A stretch of DNA of 64,000 bases, taken from contig NZ_KV917369.1 of NCBI RefSeq assembly GCF_002019595.1, forward strand, positions 5,500,326 through 5,564,325, read 5' to 3'. Below the pieces are notes generated by a model. The model had not been told where the DNA came from, did no database searches, and worked only from the letters and a program-made list of their open reading frames with translations. Origin of the DNA: Priestia abyssalis. Its GTDB lineage: Bacteria > Bacillota > Bacilli > Bacillales > Bacillaceae_H. The translations under genes were made by a program, and so were the position numbers. Positions 33,945 to 43,173 of this stretch are shown here, piece by piece. Each line of letters begins with the position of its first letter. The stretch's first letter is position 1.

Positions 33945-35231
33945 TTAATTATATAAGCTGCGAATTACATTTGTTTGATTACGATCTGGACCTACAGAGA
34001 ATGTGCAGAGAGGAATACCTGTCAATTCAGATACACGCTCTACATAACGACGTGCGTTCTCAGGAAGCTCATCCAATGTTTTAACACCCGTGATATCCTC
34101 TGTCCAACCAGGAAGCTCTTCGTATACAGGCTCACACTGCGATAAGATTTTTAGGCTTGCCGGGTACTCATCAATGAATTCACCATTGTAACGGTAACCT
34201 ACACAAATTTTCAATGTTTCAATTCCTGTTAAAACATCAATGGAATTCAAGCATAAGTCAGTTAATCCACTTACACGACGCGCGTGACGGACTACTACGC
34301 TGTCAAACCAGCCTACACGGCGAGGACGTCCAGTTGTTGTACCGTATTCACGTCCAACTTCACGAATTTGATGACCGATTTCATCATGTAATTCTGTTGG
34401 GAATGGTCCATCTCCAACACGAGATGTATAAGCTTTGGAAACACCTACTACATGCTTAATTTTATTAGGTCCCACGCCCGTTCCGATAGTAACACCGCCG
34501 GCTACTGGATTAGATGATGTAACAAACGGATATGTTCCTTGGTCAATATCCAGCATAACACCTTGTGCACCTTCAAATAGAACACGCTGATTTGCATCTA
34601 ACGCATCATTTAGTACAACAGATGTATCGCAAACATATTGGGCAATTTGTTGACCGTACTCATAGTATTCATCTAAAATGTCTTCTACTTTAAATCCTTC
34701 TACTTCGTACATTTTCTCAAATAGACGATTTTTTTCTTCTAAATTACGTGCTAATTTCTCTTCAAATACTTCACGGTCTAATAAATCGGCCATACGAATT
34801 CCAACACGTGCCGCCTTATCCATATAAGCAGGGCCAATTCCCTTTTTTGTTGTACCAATTTTGTTATCGCCTTTTCGCGCTTCTTCAACTTCATCTAATT
34901 TTAAATGATATGGCAAAATGACATGTGCACGATTGCTGATACGTAAGTTATCTGTTGTGACTCCGCGTTCATGCAATCCTTTTAATTCTTTTACAAGCGC
35001 TTTCGGATCTACAACCATCCCGTTTCCGATTACGCAAATTTTATCTTTATAAAAAATACCAGACGGAATTAAGTGTAATTTATATGTTTCACCATTGAAT
35101 TTAATTGTATGACCTGCATTATTACCGCCTTGATAGCGTGCAATTACTTCTGCATTTTCTGAAAGGAAATCGGTGATTTTACCTTTTCCTTCATCTCCCC
35201 ATTGTGTTCCCACAACAACAACAGATGACAT
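33945..35231 (-). CDS. purA: adenylosuccinate synthetase
   Basis: A 428-residue GTP-dependent enzyme joining IMP and aspartate to form adenylosuccinate in AMP synthesis. The N-terminal GTQWGDEGKGKITDFL P-loop, GNNAGHTI, the TTKKGIGPAYMDK segment and the C-terminal GPDRNQTN are characteristic. ATG 35231 is chosen because GGAGGTG lies seven bases before it; the longer frame to 35297 lies across the promoter. A sigma-A promoter and PurR box lie upstream, so it is probably repressed by PurR when purines are plentiful. Confidence 0.97.
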   Translation of the reverse strand: MSSVVVVGTQWGDEGKGKITDFLSENAEVIARYQGGNNAGHTIKFNGETYKLHLIPSGIFYKDKICVIGNGMVVDPKALVKELKGLHERGVTTDNLRISNRAHVILPYHLKLDEVEEARKGDNKIGTTKKGIGPAYMDKAARVGIRMADLLDREVFEEKLARNLEEKNRLFEKMYEVEGFKVEDILDEYYEYGQQIAQYVCDTSVVLNDALDANQRVLFEGAQGVMLDIDQGTYPFVTSSNPVAGGVTIGTGVGPNKIKHVVGVSKAYTSRVGDGPFPTELHDEIGHQIREVGREYGTTTGRPRRVGWFDSVVVRHARRVSGLTDLCLNSIDVLTGIETLKICVGYRYNGEFIDEYPASLKILSQCEPVYEELPGWTEDITGVKTLDELPENARRYVERVSELTGIPLCTFSVGPDRNQTNVIRSLYN

Positions 35232-35287
35232 ATTTGAGCACCTCCGCTTAATAAACACAACTTTTCTATAACTATTTACCGTAAATA

Positions 35288-35364
35288 AGTGTATCAATTC
35301 AACATGATAAAGTCAATCAAAATCCGAACAATTAATCTATTTATCTATTTATATGTTCGTTAAA
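35288..35364 (-). promoter_or_regulatory. purA promoter with PurR boxes
   Basis: On the minus strand TTGACT (35316-35311), 17 bases, then TACACT (35293-35288) form a sigma-A promoter. Just upstream, AAATCCGAACAAT (35320-35332, plus strand) is a full match to the PurBox consensus AWWWCCGAACWWT. A weaker inverted copy with GTTCG at 35355-35359 completes the usual pair, spaced about 19 bases. Confidence 0.75.
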
Positions 35365-35392
35365 AATACATTTTTAATCAGCGCTCAGCAAT

Positions 35393-35425
35393 AAAAAAAC
35401 ACCTCCTAAAAAAGAGATGTTTTTT
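35393..35425 (-). terminator. dnaB terminator
   Basis: AAAAAACACCTC and GAGATGTTTTTT arms; on the minus strand the stem is followed by a T-run. It lies two bases beyond the dnaB stop. Confidence 0.85.
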
Positions 35426-35426
35426 G

Positions 35427-36794
35427 TTAAGCACCTGGAGGAATACCGGAGTCATCAAAACGTCGTTCAAGATTAACAAACTTGTTATATTCTTTTACAA
35501 AGGCTAATTGAACGGTACCTACAGGACCATTACGCTGTTTGGCAATAATGATTTCGATAATATTTTTATTTTCCGTTTCGCGATCATAATAATCGTCCCG
35601 ATATAAGAACGCTACGATATCCGCATCCTGTTCAATACTACCAGACTCACGGATATCTGACATCATCGGCCGCTTATCTTGTCTCTGCTCTACACCGCGG
35701 GAAAGCTGGGAAAGTGCAATAACAGGGACTTTCAGCTCACGAGCTAACGCCTTTAAGGAACGGGAGATTTCTGAAACTTCCTGTTGGCGGTTTTCACCGC
35801 CGTTTCGGCCGCTTCCCTGAATCAGCTGGAGATAGTCAATTAAAATCATCCCTAATCCACTTTCTTGCTTTAGACGACGACATTTAGCCCTTATCTCACT
35901 GACCCTTATTCCCGGAGTATCATCAATAAAAATGCCAGAATTAGAAAGGGATCCCATTGCCATCGTGAGTTTCCCCCAATCCTCAGGAGTTAAAGAGCCT
36001 GTTCTCAAGTTTTGTGCATTAATATTTCCCTCTGCACATAACATCCTCATAACAAGTTGATCCGCTCCCATCTCCAAACTAAAAATAGCGACATTCTCAT
36101 CTGTTTTTGTTGCCACGTTCTGCGCAATATTCAACGCAAAGGCCGTTTTACCAACAGATGGACGGGCAGCTACGATAATTAGATCATTTCGTTGGAACCC
36201 AGCTGTCATACGATCAAGCTCAGCAAATCCCGTGGGAATTCCCGTAATGTCCCCTTTACGGTTATGGAGAAGTTCAATATTGTCATACGTTTGAACCAAC
36301 ACGTCCTTAATATTTTGGAAGGCCCCTGTATTTTTACGCTGGGCAACTTCTAAAATATTCTTTTCCGCTTCATTTAACAGCCCTTCTACATCTTCTTCTC
36401 TTGCATACCCTTCAGAAGCTATATGAGTAGCCGTACGAATTAAACGGCGTAAAATCGATTTTTCCTCGACGATTTTAGCATAATACTCTACGTTAGCAGC
36501 CGTTGGCACTGAGTTAGCTAAATCACTTAAATACGAAACACCGCCGACTTCCTCTAATATCTTCTGATCGGCTAAGTCTGCTGTTACCGTCACCAAATCG
36601 ATTGGTTCCCCCCGGTCAGAAAGGTTTAGCATACAGTTAAAAATTTTCTGATGGGCAGCGCGGTAAAAATCTTCTGGGATCAATAATTCTGAGGCCAAAG
36701 TCAAAGAGGATGGCTCTAAAAAAATGGCTCCTAAAACCGCTTGTTCCGCCTCAATGTTTTGGGGCGGAAGACGGTCTGCAAAAAGATCACTCAT
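35427..36794 (-). CDS. dnaB: replicative DNA helicase (DnaB; DnaC in B. subtilis)
   Basis: A 455-residue hexameric 5'-3' helicase. The N-terminal primase-interacting domain (LPPQNIEAEQAVLGAIF) is followed by the RecA-like core: Walker A ARPSVGKTAFAL near residue 210, Walker B MILIDYLQLI, and the late SDIRESGSIEQDAD. ATG 36794 with AAAGGGG nine bases upstream is preferred over TTG 36800. It lies 78 bases downstream of rplI, in the gdpP-rplI-dnaB series. Confidence 0.97.
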   Translation of the reverse strand: MSDLFADRLPPQNIEAEQAVLGAIFLEPSSLTLASELLIPEDFYRAAHQKIFNCMLNLSDRGEPIDLVTVTADLADQKILEEVGGVSYLSDLANSVPTAANVEYYAKIVEEKSILRRLIRTATHIASEGYAREEDVEGLLNEAEKNILEVAQRKNTGAFQNIKDVLVQTYDNIELLHNRKGDITGIPTGFAELDRMTAGFQRNDLIIVAARPSVGKTAFALNIAQNVATKTDENVAIFSLEMGADQLVMRMLCAEGNINAQNLRTGSLTPEDWGKLTMAMGSLSNSGIFIDDTPGIRVSEIRAKCRRLKQESGLGMILIDYLQLIQGSGRNGGENRQQEVSEISRSLKALARELKVPVIALSQLSRGVEQRQDKRPMMSDIRESGSIEQDADIVAFLYRDDYYDRETENKNIIEIIIAKQRNGPVGTVQLAFVKEYNKFVNLERRFDDSGIPPGA

Positions 36795-36872
36795 ATTCAA
36801 TCGCCCCTTTTCTTTCCATTGAGTTTATCCCTCATGAACGGGCAATAAGCCCCACCTTGATGGTAATTTCCT

Positions 36873-37319
36873 TTATTGCTCTGAAACATGTACTTTTAAA
36901 GTAGCCGTTACTTCCGGATGCAGTTTCACCGGTACATTCGTATACCCAAGGGCACGGATCGCATCGTCCATTTCAATTTTTCGTTTATCCACCTTGATAT
37001 TATGGGCTTTCTGCAATGCTTCAGCAATTTGTTTACTTGTAATTGAGCCGAATAAGCGTCCGCCTTCTCCTGACTTTGCCTTCAATTCAACGGTTAGTTT
37101 TTCTAATACTTCTTTTAATTCTTTGGATTTGGCCAGTTCTTCTGCTGCTTCTTTCTTTTCTTTATTCTTTTGTCCTTCTAATGCTTTCATATTCCCATTT
37201 GTCGCTTCAATTGCCAGCCCTTGCTTGATTAGAAAATTCTGTGCGTAGCCATCTGCTACATTTTTGACTTCGCCTTTTTTTCCTCTTCCTTTTACATCTT
37301 GTAAGAAAATAACCTTCAT
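36873..37319 (-). CDS. rplI: 50S ribosomal protein L9
   Basis: A 148-residue ribosomal protein. The N-terminal globular domain MKVIFLQDVKGRGKKGEVK binds 23S rRNA, a long charged connecting helix spans about 45-75, and a C-terminal domain follows. Its ATG overlaps the gdpP stop by four bases (ATGA), giving translational coupling. Confidence 0.97.
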   Translation of the reverse strand: MKVIFLQDVKGRGKKGEVKNVADGYAQNFLIKQGLAIEATNGNMKALEGQKNKEKKEAAEELAKSKELKEVLEKLTVELKAKSGEGGRLFGSITSKQIAEALQKAHNIKVDKRKIEMDDAIRALGYTNVPVKLHPEVTATLKVHVSEQ

Positions 37320-39289
37320 TCTTTTTTTCCTCCCTCTAAATACTCATCAATTACTTGTTTTAATTTTTCTTCTGCTTCTTGGAGCGTAATGTTTTGCAAC
37401 TGTGTTGCTGCATTCGTTAAATGCCCGCCTCCTTGCAGACCTTCCATAATTACTTGAACGTTAATACCGCCTAGGGACCTGGCACTGATGCCTACTAGTT
37501 GGTCTTTTCTCCTAGAGATAACAAAGGAAGCGACTACTCCATTAATAGAAAGGAGCGTATCTGCCGCCTGGGCAATTAATACTTGATCAAAAGTTTCTTC
37601 CTCTGCCCCTTTTGAAATGGCAATCCCCGCTTTATAGATTTCGGCATTCTTTATTAAATGTGCTCGTTTTATATATTGGTCCATATCTTCCTTTAAAAAC
37701 TTCTGCACAAGTACAGTATCGGCTCCATGAGATCTTAAAAAAGAGGCGGCGTCAAATGTTCGTGAGCCTGTCCGCAAAGTAAAGCTTTTTGTATCAACAA
37801 TAATACCTGCCAGCAGAGCTGTAGACTCCAGCATATTGATTTTAAATCGTTTTGGCTGATATTCCAACAGCTCCGTCACCAGCTCTGCCGTAGAAGAAGC
37901 ATATGGTTCCATATAGACAAGAAGCGGATCGTTAATGAACTCTTCCCCCCGTCGATGATGGTCGATAACAACTACATGCTCCATTTTATTCAAAAGCTTC
38001 TCTTCAATTACGAGAGAAGGCTTATGTGTATCGACAATAACCAGCAATGTATCCTCTGTTGCAATATTTAATGCTTCTTCCGGCGTAATAAAACGCGACC
38101 AAAGTTCCGGCTGTTTTTTTGTTTCCTCTAAAAGTCTTTGAACACCTGAGTCAATCTGATTGGGATCAAGGACGATGAAGCCTTCTTTTTGGTTCACCTG
38201 TGCTACCTTTAAAATTCCAATAGCCGAACCTACCGCATCCATATCAGGGTATTTGTGACCCATTATAATCACTTTTTCGCTTTCCGTCACCAATTCTTTT
38301 AAAGCATGGGAGATAACACGCGCACGTACACGTGTTCTTTTCTCCATTGGATTGGTTTTACCTCCGTAAAACTTTACTTTCCCGTTTGGTTGTTTAATGG
38401 CCACTTGATCTCCTCCGCGGCCTAAAGCCAGATCCAAACTGGATTGGGCCAGTGCTCCTAATTCCGGTAATGCAGGGGCTCCCACTCCAATTCCAATACT
38501 TAATGTGAGCGGGGCATTTTGTTTCGTCGTTTTTTCCCTGACATCATCTAAAATCGAAAATTTATTTTTTTCAAGACCCATAAGAATTTGTTCATTTAAA
38601 ACGACTAAAAATCGATCAGAGGAAGTCCTTTTAATAAAAATCCCTGTTTCATGAGCCCACTGGTTAATAAGTGACGTCACCTGACTATTCAAGTTGCTTT
38701 TTATCTGATCATCCATTGCTTGCGTTACTTCATCATAGTTATCTAAAAAGATAATGCCTAATACCGTTCTTTCTTCTTCATACAGCTTTTCAATTTCTGT
38801 TTGTTCCGTTACATCAAAGAAGTACAACAAACGTTCATCACGCTTGATCACCACTTTGTATTTTCGCTCGTTTAACGTCACAATCTCCGTTTCAACTTCT
38901 TGTTTAATCAACGGAATCATACTTTCTGCCACATCATACAAAGATCTTCCAACTAATGTATCTTCATTGAAACATGAAGCGAGAAAAGGATTAGTCCATT
39001 CGATTTGATAATCGTCGTTAAACAACATAATTCCAATCGGCATTTCCATCAATGCCTCTTCACCAACTTTTTTTAATCGGTGAGAAAGCATGGATACATA
39101 AGATTCAAATTCATTAAACAATATCCGTTCCATTCTAATAAAAATCACTAGTGCTACCAATAAACATACAAACCCGATTGCCCCTATCAGCCATTGATGA
39201 TAAGTAATAATGCCCAACAAAATTAAGGCAAGGCTATATAGCAAGTAAAAGGGAAAGCGAATGATGTTCTTTTTATCAAAGATAGGCAT
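37316..39289 (-). CDS. gdpP: c-di-AMP phosphodiesterase GdpP (YybT)
   Basis: A 657-residue membrane enzyme that cleaves c-di-AMP. Two N-terminal helices (about 10-50) are followed by a PAS domain, a degenerate GGDEF domain (LSIGIGVG, then SLDLALGRGGDQ), and the DHH-DHHA1 catalytic part with GHKYPDMDAVGSA, VIVDTH and VIDHHRRG. ATG 39289 follows GGGAG by nine bases; the open frame to TTG 39319 lacks a ribosome site. It is the middle gene of yybS-gdpP-rplI. Confidence 0.95.
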   Translation of the reverse strand: MPIFDKKNIIRFPFYLLYSLALILLGIITYHQWLIGAIGFVCLLVALVIFIRMERILFNEFESYVSMLSHRLKKVGEEALMEMPIGIMLFNDDYQIEWTNPFLASCFNEDTLVGRSLYDVAESMIPLIKQEVETEIVTLNERKYKVVIKRDERLLYFFDVTEQTEIEKLYEEERTVLGIIFLDNYDEVTQAMDDQIKSNLNSQVTSLINQWAHETGIFIKRTSSDRFLVVLNEQILMGLEKNKFSILDDVREKTTKQNAPLTLSIGIGVGAPALPELGALAQSSLDLALGRGGDQVAIKQPNGKVKFYGGKTNPMEKRTRVRARVISHALKELVTESEKVIIMGHKYPDMDAVGSAIGILKVAQVNQKEGFIVLDPNQIDSGVQRLLEETKKQPELWSRFITPEEALNIATEDTLLVIVDTHKPSLVIEEKLLNKMEHVVVIDHHRRGEEFINDPLLVYMEPYASSTAELVTELLEYQPKRFKINMLESTALLAGIIVDTKSFTLRTGSRTFDAASFLRSHGADTVLVQKFLKEDMDQYIKRAHLIKNAEIYKAGIAISKGAEEETFDQVLIAQAADTLLSINGVVASFVISRRKDQLVGISARSLGGINVQVIMEGLQGGGHLTNAATQLQNITLQEAEEKLKQVIDEYLEGGKKE

Positions 39290-39325
39290 CCATTTCAGCT
39301 CCCAATCTTTAATTTCCAAATTTCA

Positions 39326-40261
39326 TTATTTCTTGTTTCTTTGATTTCTCAAATCAAATCCTAAGTCAATTATACCTAAGATCCGAATAAATTGAAGGAA
39401 AAATGGAAGCGCTAAGGTTATGATGACAATTATAATGGGAACCAATTTTCCAACTGATTTTTTATGGAAATAATAAAAGAGAAAGGCATAACCTTGAACT
39501 ACCATCAGCAATTGTAAGATGGTTGCTATATTCAACACACTAATATAGAAAAAAGAACCCTTTTCTATTTCTAAAAATGACAATACCAAAACTAATAAAT
39601 AATACCAAAGGACGCTTTTAGGCAACTTAAAACTTCTCAAAGGAGGGAACTTTTCAATTGCATACCCAAGCTTCCTTAATATCGGCGCCGCTGACCATTG
39701 TGTAACAAATGCCAAAATAAAGCCTAAAATAACAAGAAAAGACGGCAGTAAATACTGTAAGGTCTGAAAAGATTCCTTTAATAATTGCATCTGTTGTTCA
39801 CTTGGAGCTTGCCCTAATGACCTAAGCATTTCTTCAGTACTACTCATAGATTCCTCAAAAGCCACTTGAAGTTCATTTAGCATATTTATATTAGCAAAAA
39901 CATTGGTAATGACAAACATTAAAACTAAATTCACACTAAAAATGACCGTTCCCCCTAATAAAATGGAGTAGCGGCTTTTTTCCCTTTTATACAGCTCCCC
40001 AATTACTGCTCCCCCTAAACCGAATGCAAATGTAACCGGAAGCAGCAAAATAGCCCCAAATAAGCCTGTTAAAACAAGTGATCCTGCAAAAAAGAGTATG
40101 GAATTTTTCCAGCCATGCCTTGCTGTAAAAATTAAAAAAGGAACACCCAATAATAAAGAAAACAGGCCCCCTATCAATGGTATGTATAGAGAAACTAGCA
40201 GCATAACAGCAAACAACGCCAGTAATACGGCTCCCTCCGTTAAGTAACGAGTGTTTTTCAC
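39326..40261 (-). CDS. yybS: DUF2232 membrane protein YybS
   Basis: A 311-residue integral membrane protein with about eight hydrophobic segments and a charged loop near residues 120-150. It is the usual upstream neighbour of gdpP in Bacillus. The family is DUF2232 and resembles energy-coupling membrane proteins; its function is unknown. It ends 36 bases before the gdpP start, so the two are probably co-transcribed. Confidence 0.88.
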   Translation of the reverse strand: MKNTRYLTEGAVLLALFAVMLLVSLYIPLIGGLFSLLLGVPFLIFTARHGWKNSILFFAGSLVLTGLFGAILLLPVTFAFGLGGAVIGELYKREKSRYSILLGGTVIFSVNLVLMFVITNVFANINMLNELQVAFEESMSSTEEMLRSLGQAPSEQQMQLLKESFQTLQYLLPSFLVILGFILAFVTQWSAAPILRKLGYAIEKFPPLRSFKLPKSVLWYYLLVLVLSFLEIEKGSFFYISVLNIATILQLLMVVQGYAFLFYYFHKKSVGKLVPIIIVIITLALPFFLQFIRILGIIDLGFDLRNQRNKK

Positions 40262-40404
40262 AATTTCACCTCATGCTTCAATTGAACTATTACTTATTTT
40301 ATCTATTTGATACAGCGTACGCAAACGTTATAAATCAAAAGAGCCTATCCGTCAATTTTTCTCCTTAATAACCATGCAATGCATGGTCAAAGCTTTGTGT
40401 TAAG

Positions 40405-40443
40405 AAAAAGAGACAGTAAGAATGTGTTCTTACTGTCTCTTTT
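40405..40443 (-). terminator. terminator of rpsF-ssb-rpsR
   Basis: AAAAGAGACAGTAAGAA (40406-40422) and TTCTTACTGTCTCTTTT (40427-40443) are exact complements around TGTG. Confidence 0.95.
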
Positions 40444-40454
40444 CATCTTATTTA

Positions 40455-40694
40455 TTATTCACCTGAAACGTATGGTAATAATGCCATTTGGCGTGCGCGC
40501 TTAATAGCAATCGTTAATTTACGTTGGTATTTAGCGCTTGTACCAGTTACACGACGAGGTAAGATTTTACCACGCTCTGAAATGAACTTTTTAAGCATAT
40601 CCACTTCTTTGTAATCGATGTTAGTGATGCCGTTTGCTGTAAAAAAGCAAACTTTGCGACGTCTGTTACGTCCGCCTTTACGTCCTCCAGCCAT
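40455..40694 (-). CDS. rpsR: 30S ribosomal protein S18
   Basis: A 79-residue small-subunit protein, basic, with KVCFFTANGITNIDYKEVDML and LPRRVTGTSAKYQRKL typical of bacterial S18. It binds 16S rRNA with S6. Last gene of rpsF-ssb-rpsR; ribosome site GGAGGT before ATG 40694. Confidence 0.97.
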   Translation of the reverse strand: MAGGRKGGRNRRRKVCFFTANGITNIDYKEVDMLKKFISERGKILPRRVTGTSAKYQRKLTIAIKRARQMALLPYVSGE

Positions 40695-40761
40695 TCAAAT
40701 GACCTCCTTCCGTTCTTTTATGAATGGTAACACAAAAGCTAGATTCGATTTCTTCTATAAA

Positions 40762-41268
40762 TTAGAATGGTAAATCATCATCTGAGATATCGATTGTTTC
40801 ACCGCTATTGGCAAATGGATCATCATCAACTCTTGTGTACCCCGAACTTTTCGGATTACGGTTCTGATCTTGACCTTGACCAAATGGGAACCCTTGTCCA
40901 GAACCACCAGCAAAGCCGCCTTGACCTCCGAAGTCTCCGCCGCCGCTTCCTTTTGGCTCTAGGAATTGCACACTTTCTGCTAACACTTCCGTTACATATA
41001 CACGTCTGCCGTCTTGACCTTCATAATTTCTTGTCTGAATACGACCGTCCACTCCAGCCAAACTTCCTTTTTTCAAAAAGTTAGCGACATTTTCAGCAGG
41101 ACGACGCCATACGACGCAGTTAATAAAATCTGCTTCACGTTCACCTTGCTGATTTGTAAATGCACGATTAACTGCTAACGTGAAAGTTGCTACCGCTACT
41201 CCATTTGGGGTGTAACGCAATTCTGGATCTTTCGTTAGACGTCCCACGAGAATTACGCGATTCATCAT
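40762..41268 (-). CDS. ssb: single-stranded DNA-binding protein
   Basis: A 168-residue SSB. An N-terminal OB fold (MNRVILVGRLTKDPELRYTP) is followed by a Gly/Gln-rich flexible linker and the acidic C-terminal peptide ISDDDLPF that recruits partner proteins. It protects ssDNA at forks. ATG 41268 is eight bases after AAGGAG; upstream GTG 41277 overlaps that site. It is flanked by rpsF and rpsR, the standard arrangement. Confidence 0.97.
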   Translation of the reverse strand: MMNRVILVGRLTKDPELRYTPNGVAVATFTLAVNRAFTNQQGEREADFINCVVWRRPAENVANFLKKGSLAGVDGRIQTRNYEGQDGRRVYVTEVLAESVQFLEPKGSGGGDFGGQGGFAGGSGQGFPFGQGQDQNRNPKSSGYTRVDDDPFANSGETIDISDDDLPF

Positions 41269-41313
41269 CAGAACCACTCCTTAAGGATTTAAAAAATTTA
41301 TCTAAATGAACAA

Positions 41314-41604
41314 TTATTTTACTTCTTCTTTTACAACGATATGACGGATAATGTCTTCGCTGATTTTTGCAAGACGATCAAATTCTTGAACCGCCGCCGT
41401 TTCAGCCTTTGCATTAACGATCATGTAGTAACCGTCACGGAAGTCGTTGATTTCGTAAGCTAAGCGGCGTTTGCCCCACTCTTTTACGTTTTCGATTTCT
41501 GCACCATTTTCAGTTAAAATACCGCTGAAACGCTCAACTAAAGCTTTTTTAGCCTCATCTTCAATGTTTGGACGGATGATATACATAATTTCGTACTTTC
41601 TCAT
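41314..41604 (-). CDS. rpsF: 30S ribosomal protein S6
   Basis: A 96-residue protein. RKYEIMYIIRPNIEDEAKKA and WGKRRLAYEINDFRDGYY are diagnostic of S6, partner of S18 on the platform of the 30S subunit. ATG 41604 follows AAAGGAGGTGA. The longer open frame to 41670 is the leader. First gene of rpsF-ssb-rpsR. Confidence 0.97.
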   Translation of the reverse strand: MRKYEIMYIIRPNIEDEAKKALVERFSGILTENGAEIENVKEWGKRRLAYEINDFRDGYYMIVNAKAETAAVQEFDRLAKISEDIIRHIVVKEEVK

Positions 41605-41655
41605 CACTGTCACCTCCTTTTGGTCTAAACGGCCCTTAAAAGGGCAAGGAGCAAT
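41605..41655 (-). promoter_or_regulatory. rpsF: candidate S6:S18-binding leader of rpsF
   Basis: The minus-strand leader contains the hairpin GCCCTTT-TAAGGGC directly followed by CCGTTT, then the ribosome site AAAAGGAGGTG. S6:S18 leaders are known to contain a CCG element near a stem just before rpsF, mimicking the 16S site. The stem and the CCG are seen; the regulation is inferred. Confidence 0.5.
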
Positions 41656-41777
41656 AAATTTATTACTCACAATAGTAGATTATAGCATATGAATTTCAGA
41701 TAATCAACACGAATCATGCATTTACTCTTTAAATAGGTCTCACTATAGAGAGTCCATTCGATACGTAGTATGCAATC

Positions 41778-41845
41778 AAGAAGGAAGCATCGCTCATGCC
41801 TTTACCTGGTCACGACCAAATAATGCAAAAACGATGCTTCTTTTA
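41778..41845 (-). terminator. hairpin downstream of ychF
   Basis: AAGAAGGAAGCATCG (41778-41792) pairs with CGATGCTTCTTTT (41833-41845) around a long loop. It lies 32 bases past the ychF stop; the T-run is interrupted. Confidence 0.6.
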
Positions 41846-41876
41846 ATATTGTATCGTTAGTAGAGCCGGCACAATC

Positions 41877-42977
41877 TTATACATTAAATCTAAAGTGCAT
41901 AACATCTCCATCCTGCACCACGTACTCTTTTCCTTCTAGACGCACTTTTCCAGCTTCACGCGCTGCTCCCATTGTCCCTGCTGCCAATAAATCTTCGTAG
42001 GCAACCGTTTCGGCTCTAATAAATCCGCGTTCAAAATCGGTATGAATGACTCCCGCACACTGAGGAGCTTTCATTCCTTTACGGAATGTCCAAGCGCGTA
42101 CCTCTTGCTCACCTGCCGTGAAATACGTAGCCAATCCTAATAAATGGTAAGCTGCACGAATTAATTGATCTAATCCTGATTCTTCGATGCCTAACTCTTG
42201 AAGGAACATGTCCTTTTCTTCTCCTTCAAGTTCTGCAATCTCTGACTCGATTTTGGCACAAATCACGATAACCTCTGCATTTTCTCCGGCTGCAAACTCT
42301 CTTACTTGTTTGACGTATGGATTTTCGGAAGAGTCAGCTACTTCGTCTTCTCCTACGTTCGCTACATATAGAACAGGTTTGATCGTCAATAAGTGGAGGC
42401 CTTTTACAATACGCATTTGCTCTTCTGTAAATTCAACGGCGCGCGCAGGTTTCTCCTGCTCAAATGCCTCTTTTAATTTTGTTAATATCTCATGTTCATA
42501 CACAGCATCTTTATCTTTTTGTTTTGCTAGCTTCGCCACACGGTCTAAACGTTTGTCCACACTTTCCATGTCGGCTAAAATCAGCTCTAAATTGATTGTT
42601 TCAATATCAGAAATCGGATCTACTTTCCCTGCTACATGGGTAATGTTGTCATCTGCAAAGCAACGTACAACATGGCAAATGGCATCTACTTGGCGAATAT
42701 GGGATAAAAATTTATTTCCCAATCCTTCTCCTTTACTCGCCCCTTTTACGATACCGGCAATGTCAGTAAACTCAAATGCAGTAGGAACCGTTTTTTTAGG
42801 TTTTACTAATTCCGTTAACTTTTGTAAACGATGATCCGGCACTTCAACAATCCCGACGTTTGGATCAATGGTACAGAAAGGATAGTTCGCTGATTCTGCC
42901 CCCGCTTGTGTAATTGCATTAAATAAAGTTGATTTCCCAACATTCGGAAGACCAACAATACCTGCTGTTAATGCCAT
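41877..42977 (-). CDS. ychF: redox-regulated ATPase/GTP-binding protein YchF (OLA1 family)
   Basis: A 366-residue Obg-family P-loop protein that prefers ATP and binds ribosomes. G1 is GLPNVGKSTLFNAIT at residues 7-21, G3 is DIAGIVKGAS, and the G4 position reads YVANVGED instead of NKxD, which fits ATP preference. The C-terminal TGS domain ends YVVQDGDVMHFRFNV. It is monocistronic. Confidence 0.96.
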   Translation of the reverse strand: MALTAGIVGLPNVGKSTLFNAITQAGAESANYPFCTIDPNVGIVEVPDHRLQKLTELVKPKKTVPTAFEFTDIAGIVKGASKGEGLGNKFLSHIRQVDAICHVVRCFADDNITHVAGKVDPISDIETINLELILADMESVDKRLDRVAKLAKQKDKDAVYEHEILTKLKEAFEQEKPARAVEFTEEQMRIVKGLHLLTIKPVLYVANVGEDEVADSSENPYVKQVREFAAGENAEVIVICAKIESEIAELEGEEKDMFLQELGIEESGLDQLIRAAYHLLGLATYFTAGEQEVRAWTFRKGMKAPQCAGVIHTDFERGFIRAETVAYEDLLAAGTMGAAREAGKVRLEGKEYVVQDGDVMHFRFNV

Positions 42978-43173
42978 CTTTATCCCACTCCTCTTTTTGA
43001 GTTAACCAAGAAAAGTATGCTCTTGATTAACGTATATACAACTAGACAATCCCATACTCTTAAAAGCTTGATGGTAGTCAAGTTTTCTTGAACCGAAAAC
43101 AAATTAGTCTTTCACAATTATAGTGAGTCATACCTAAAAAAACAAGTTGTAATCCAAGACAAGCATTGATTTA

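Noticed and set aside
42208..42834. Long plus-strand open frame opposite ychF (208 codons)
   Set aside because: It lies wholly within the conserved ychF gene on the other strand, is Ser-rich by codon mirror effect and has no family motifs or ribosome site.
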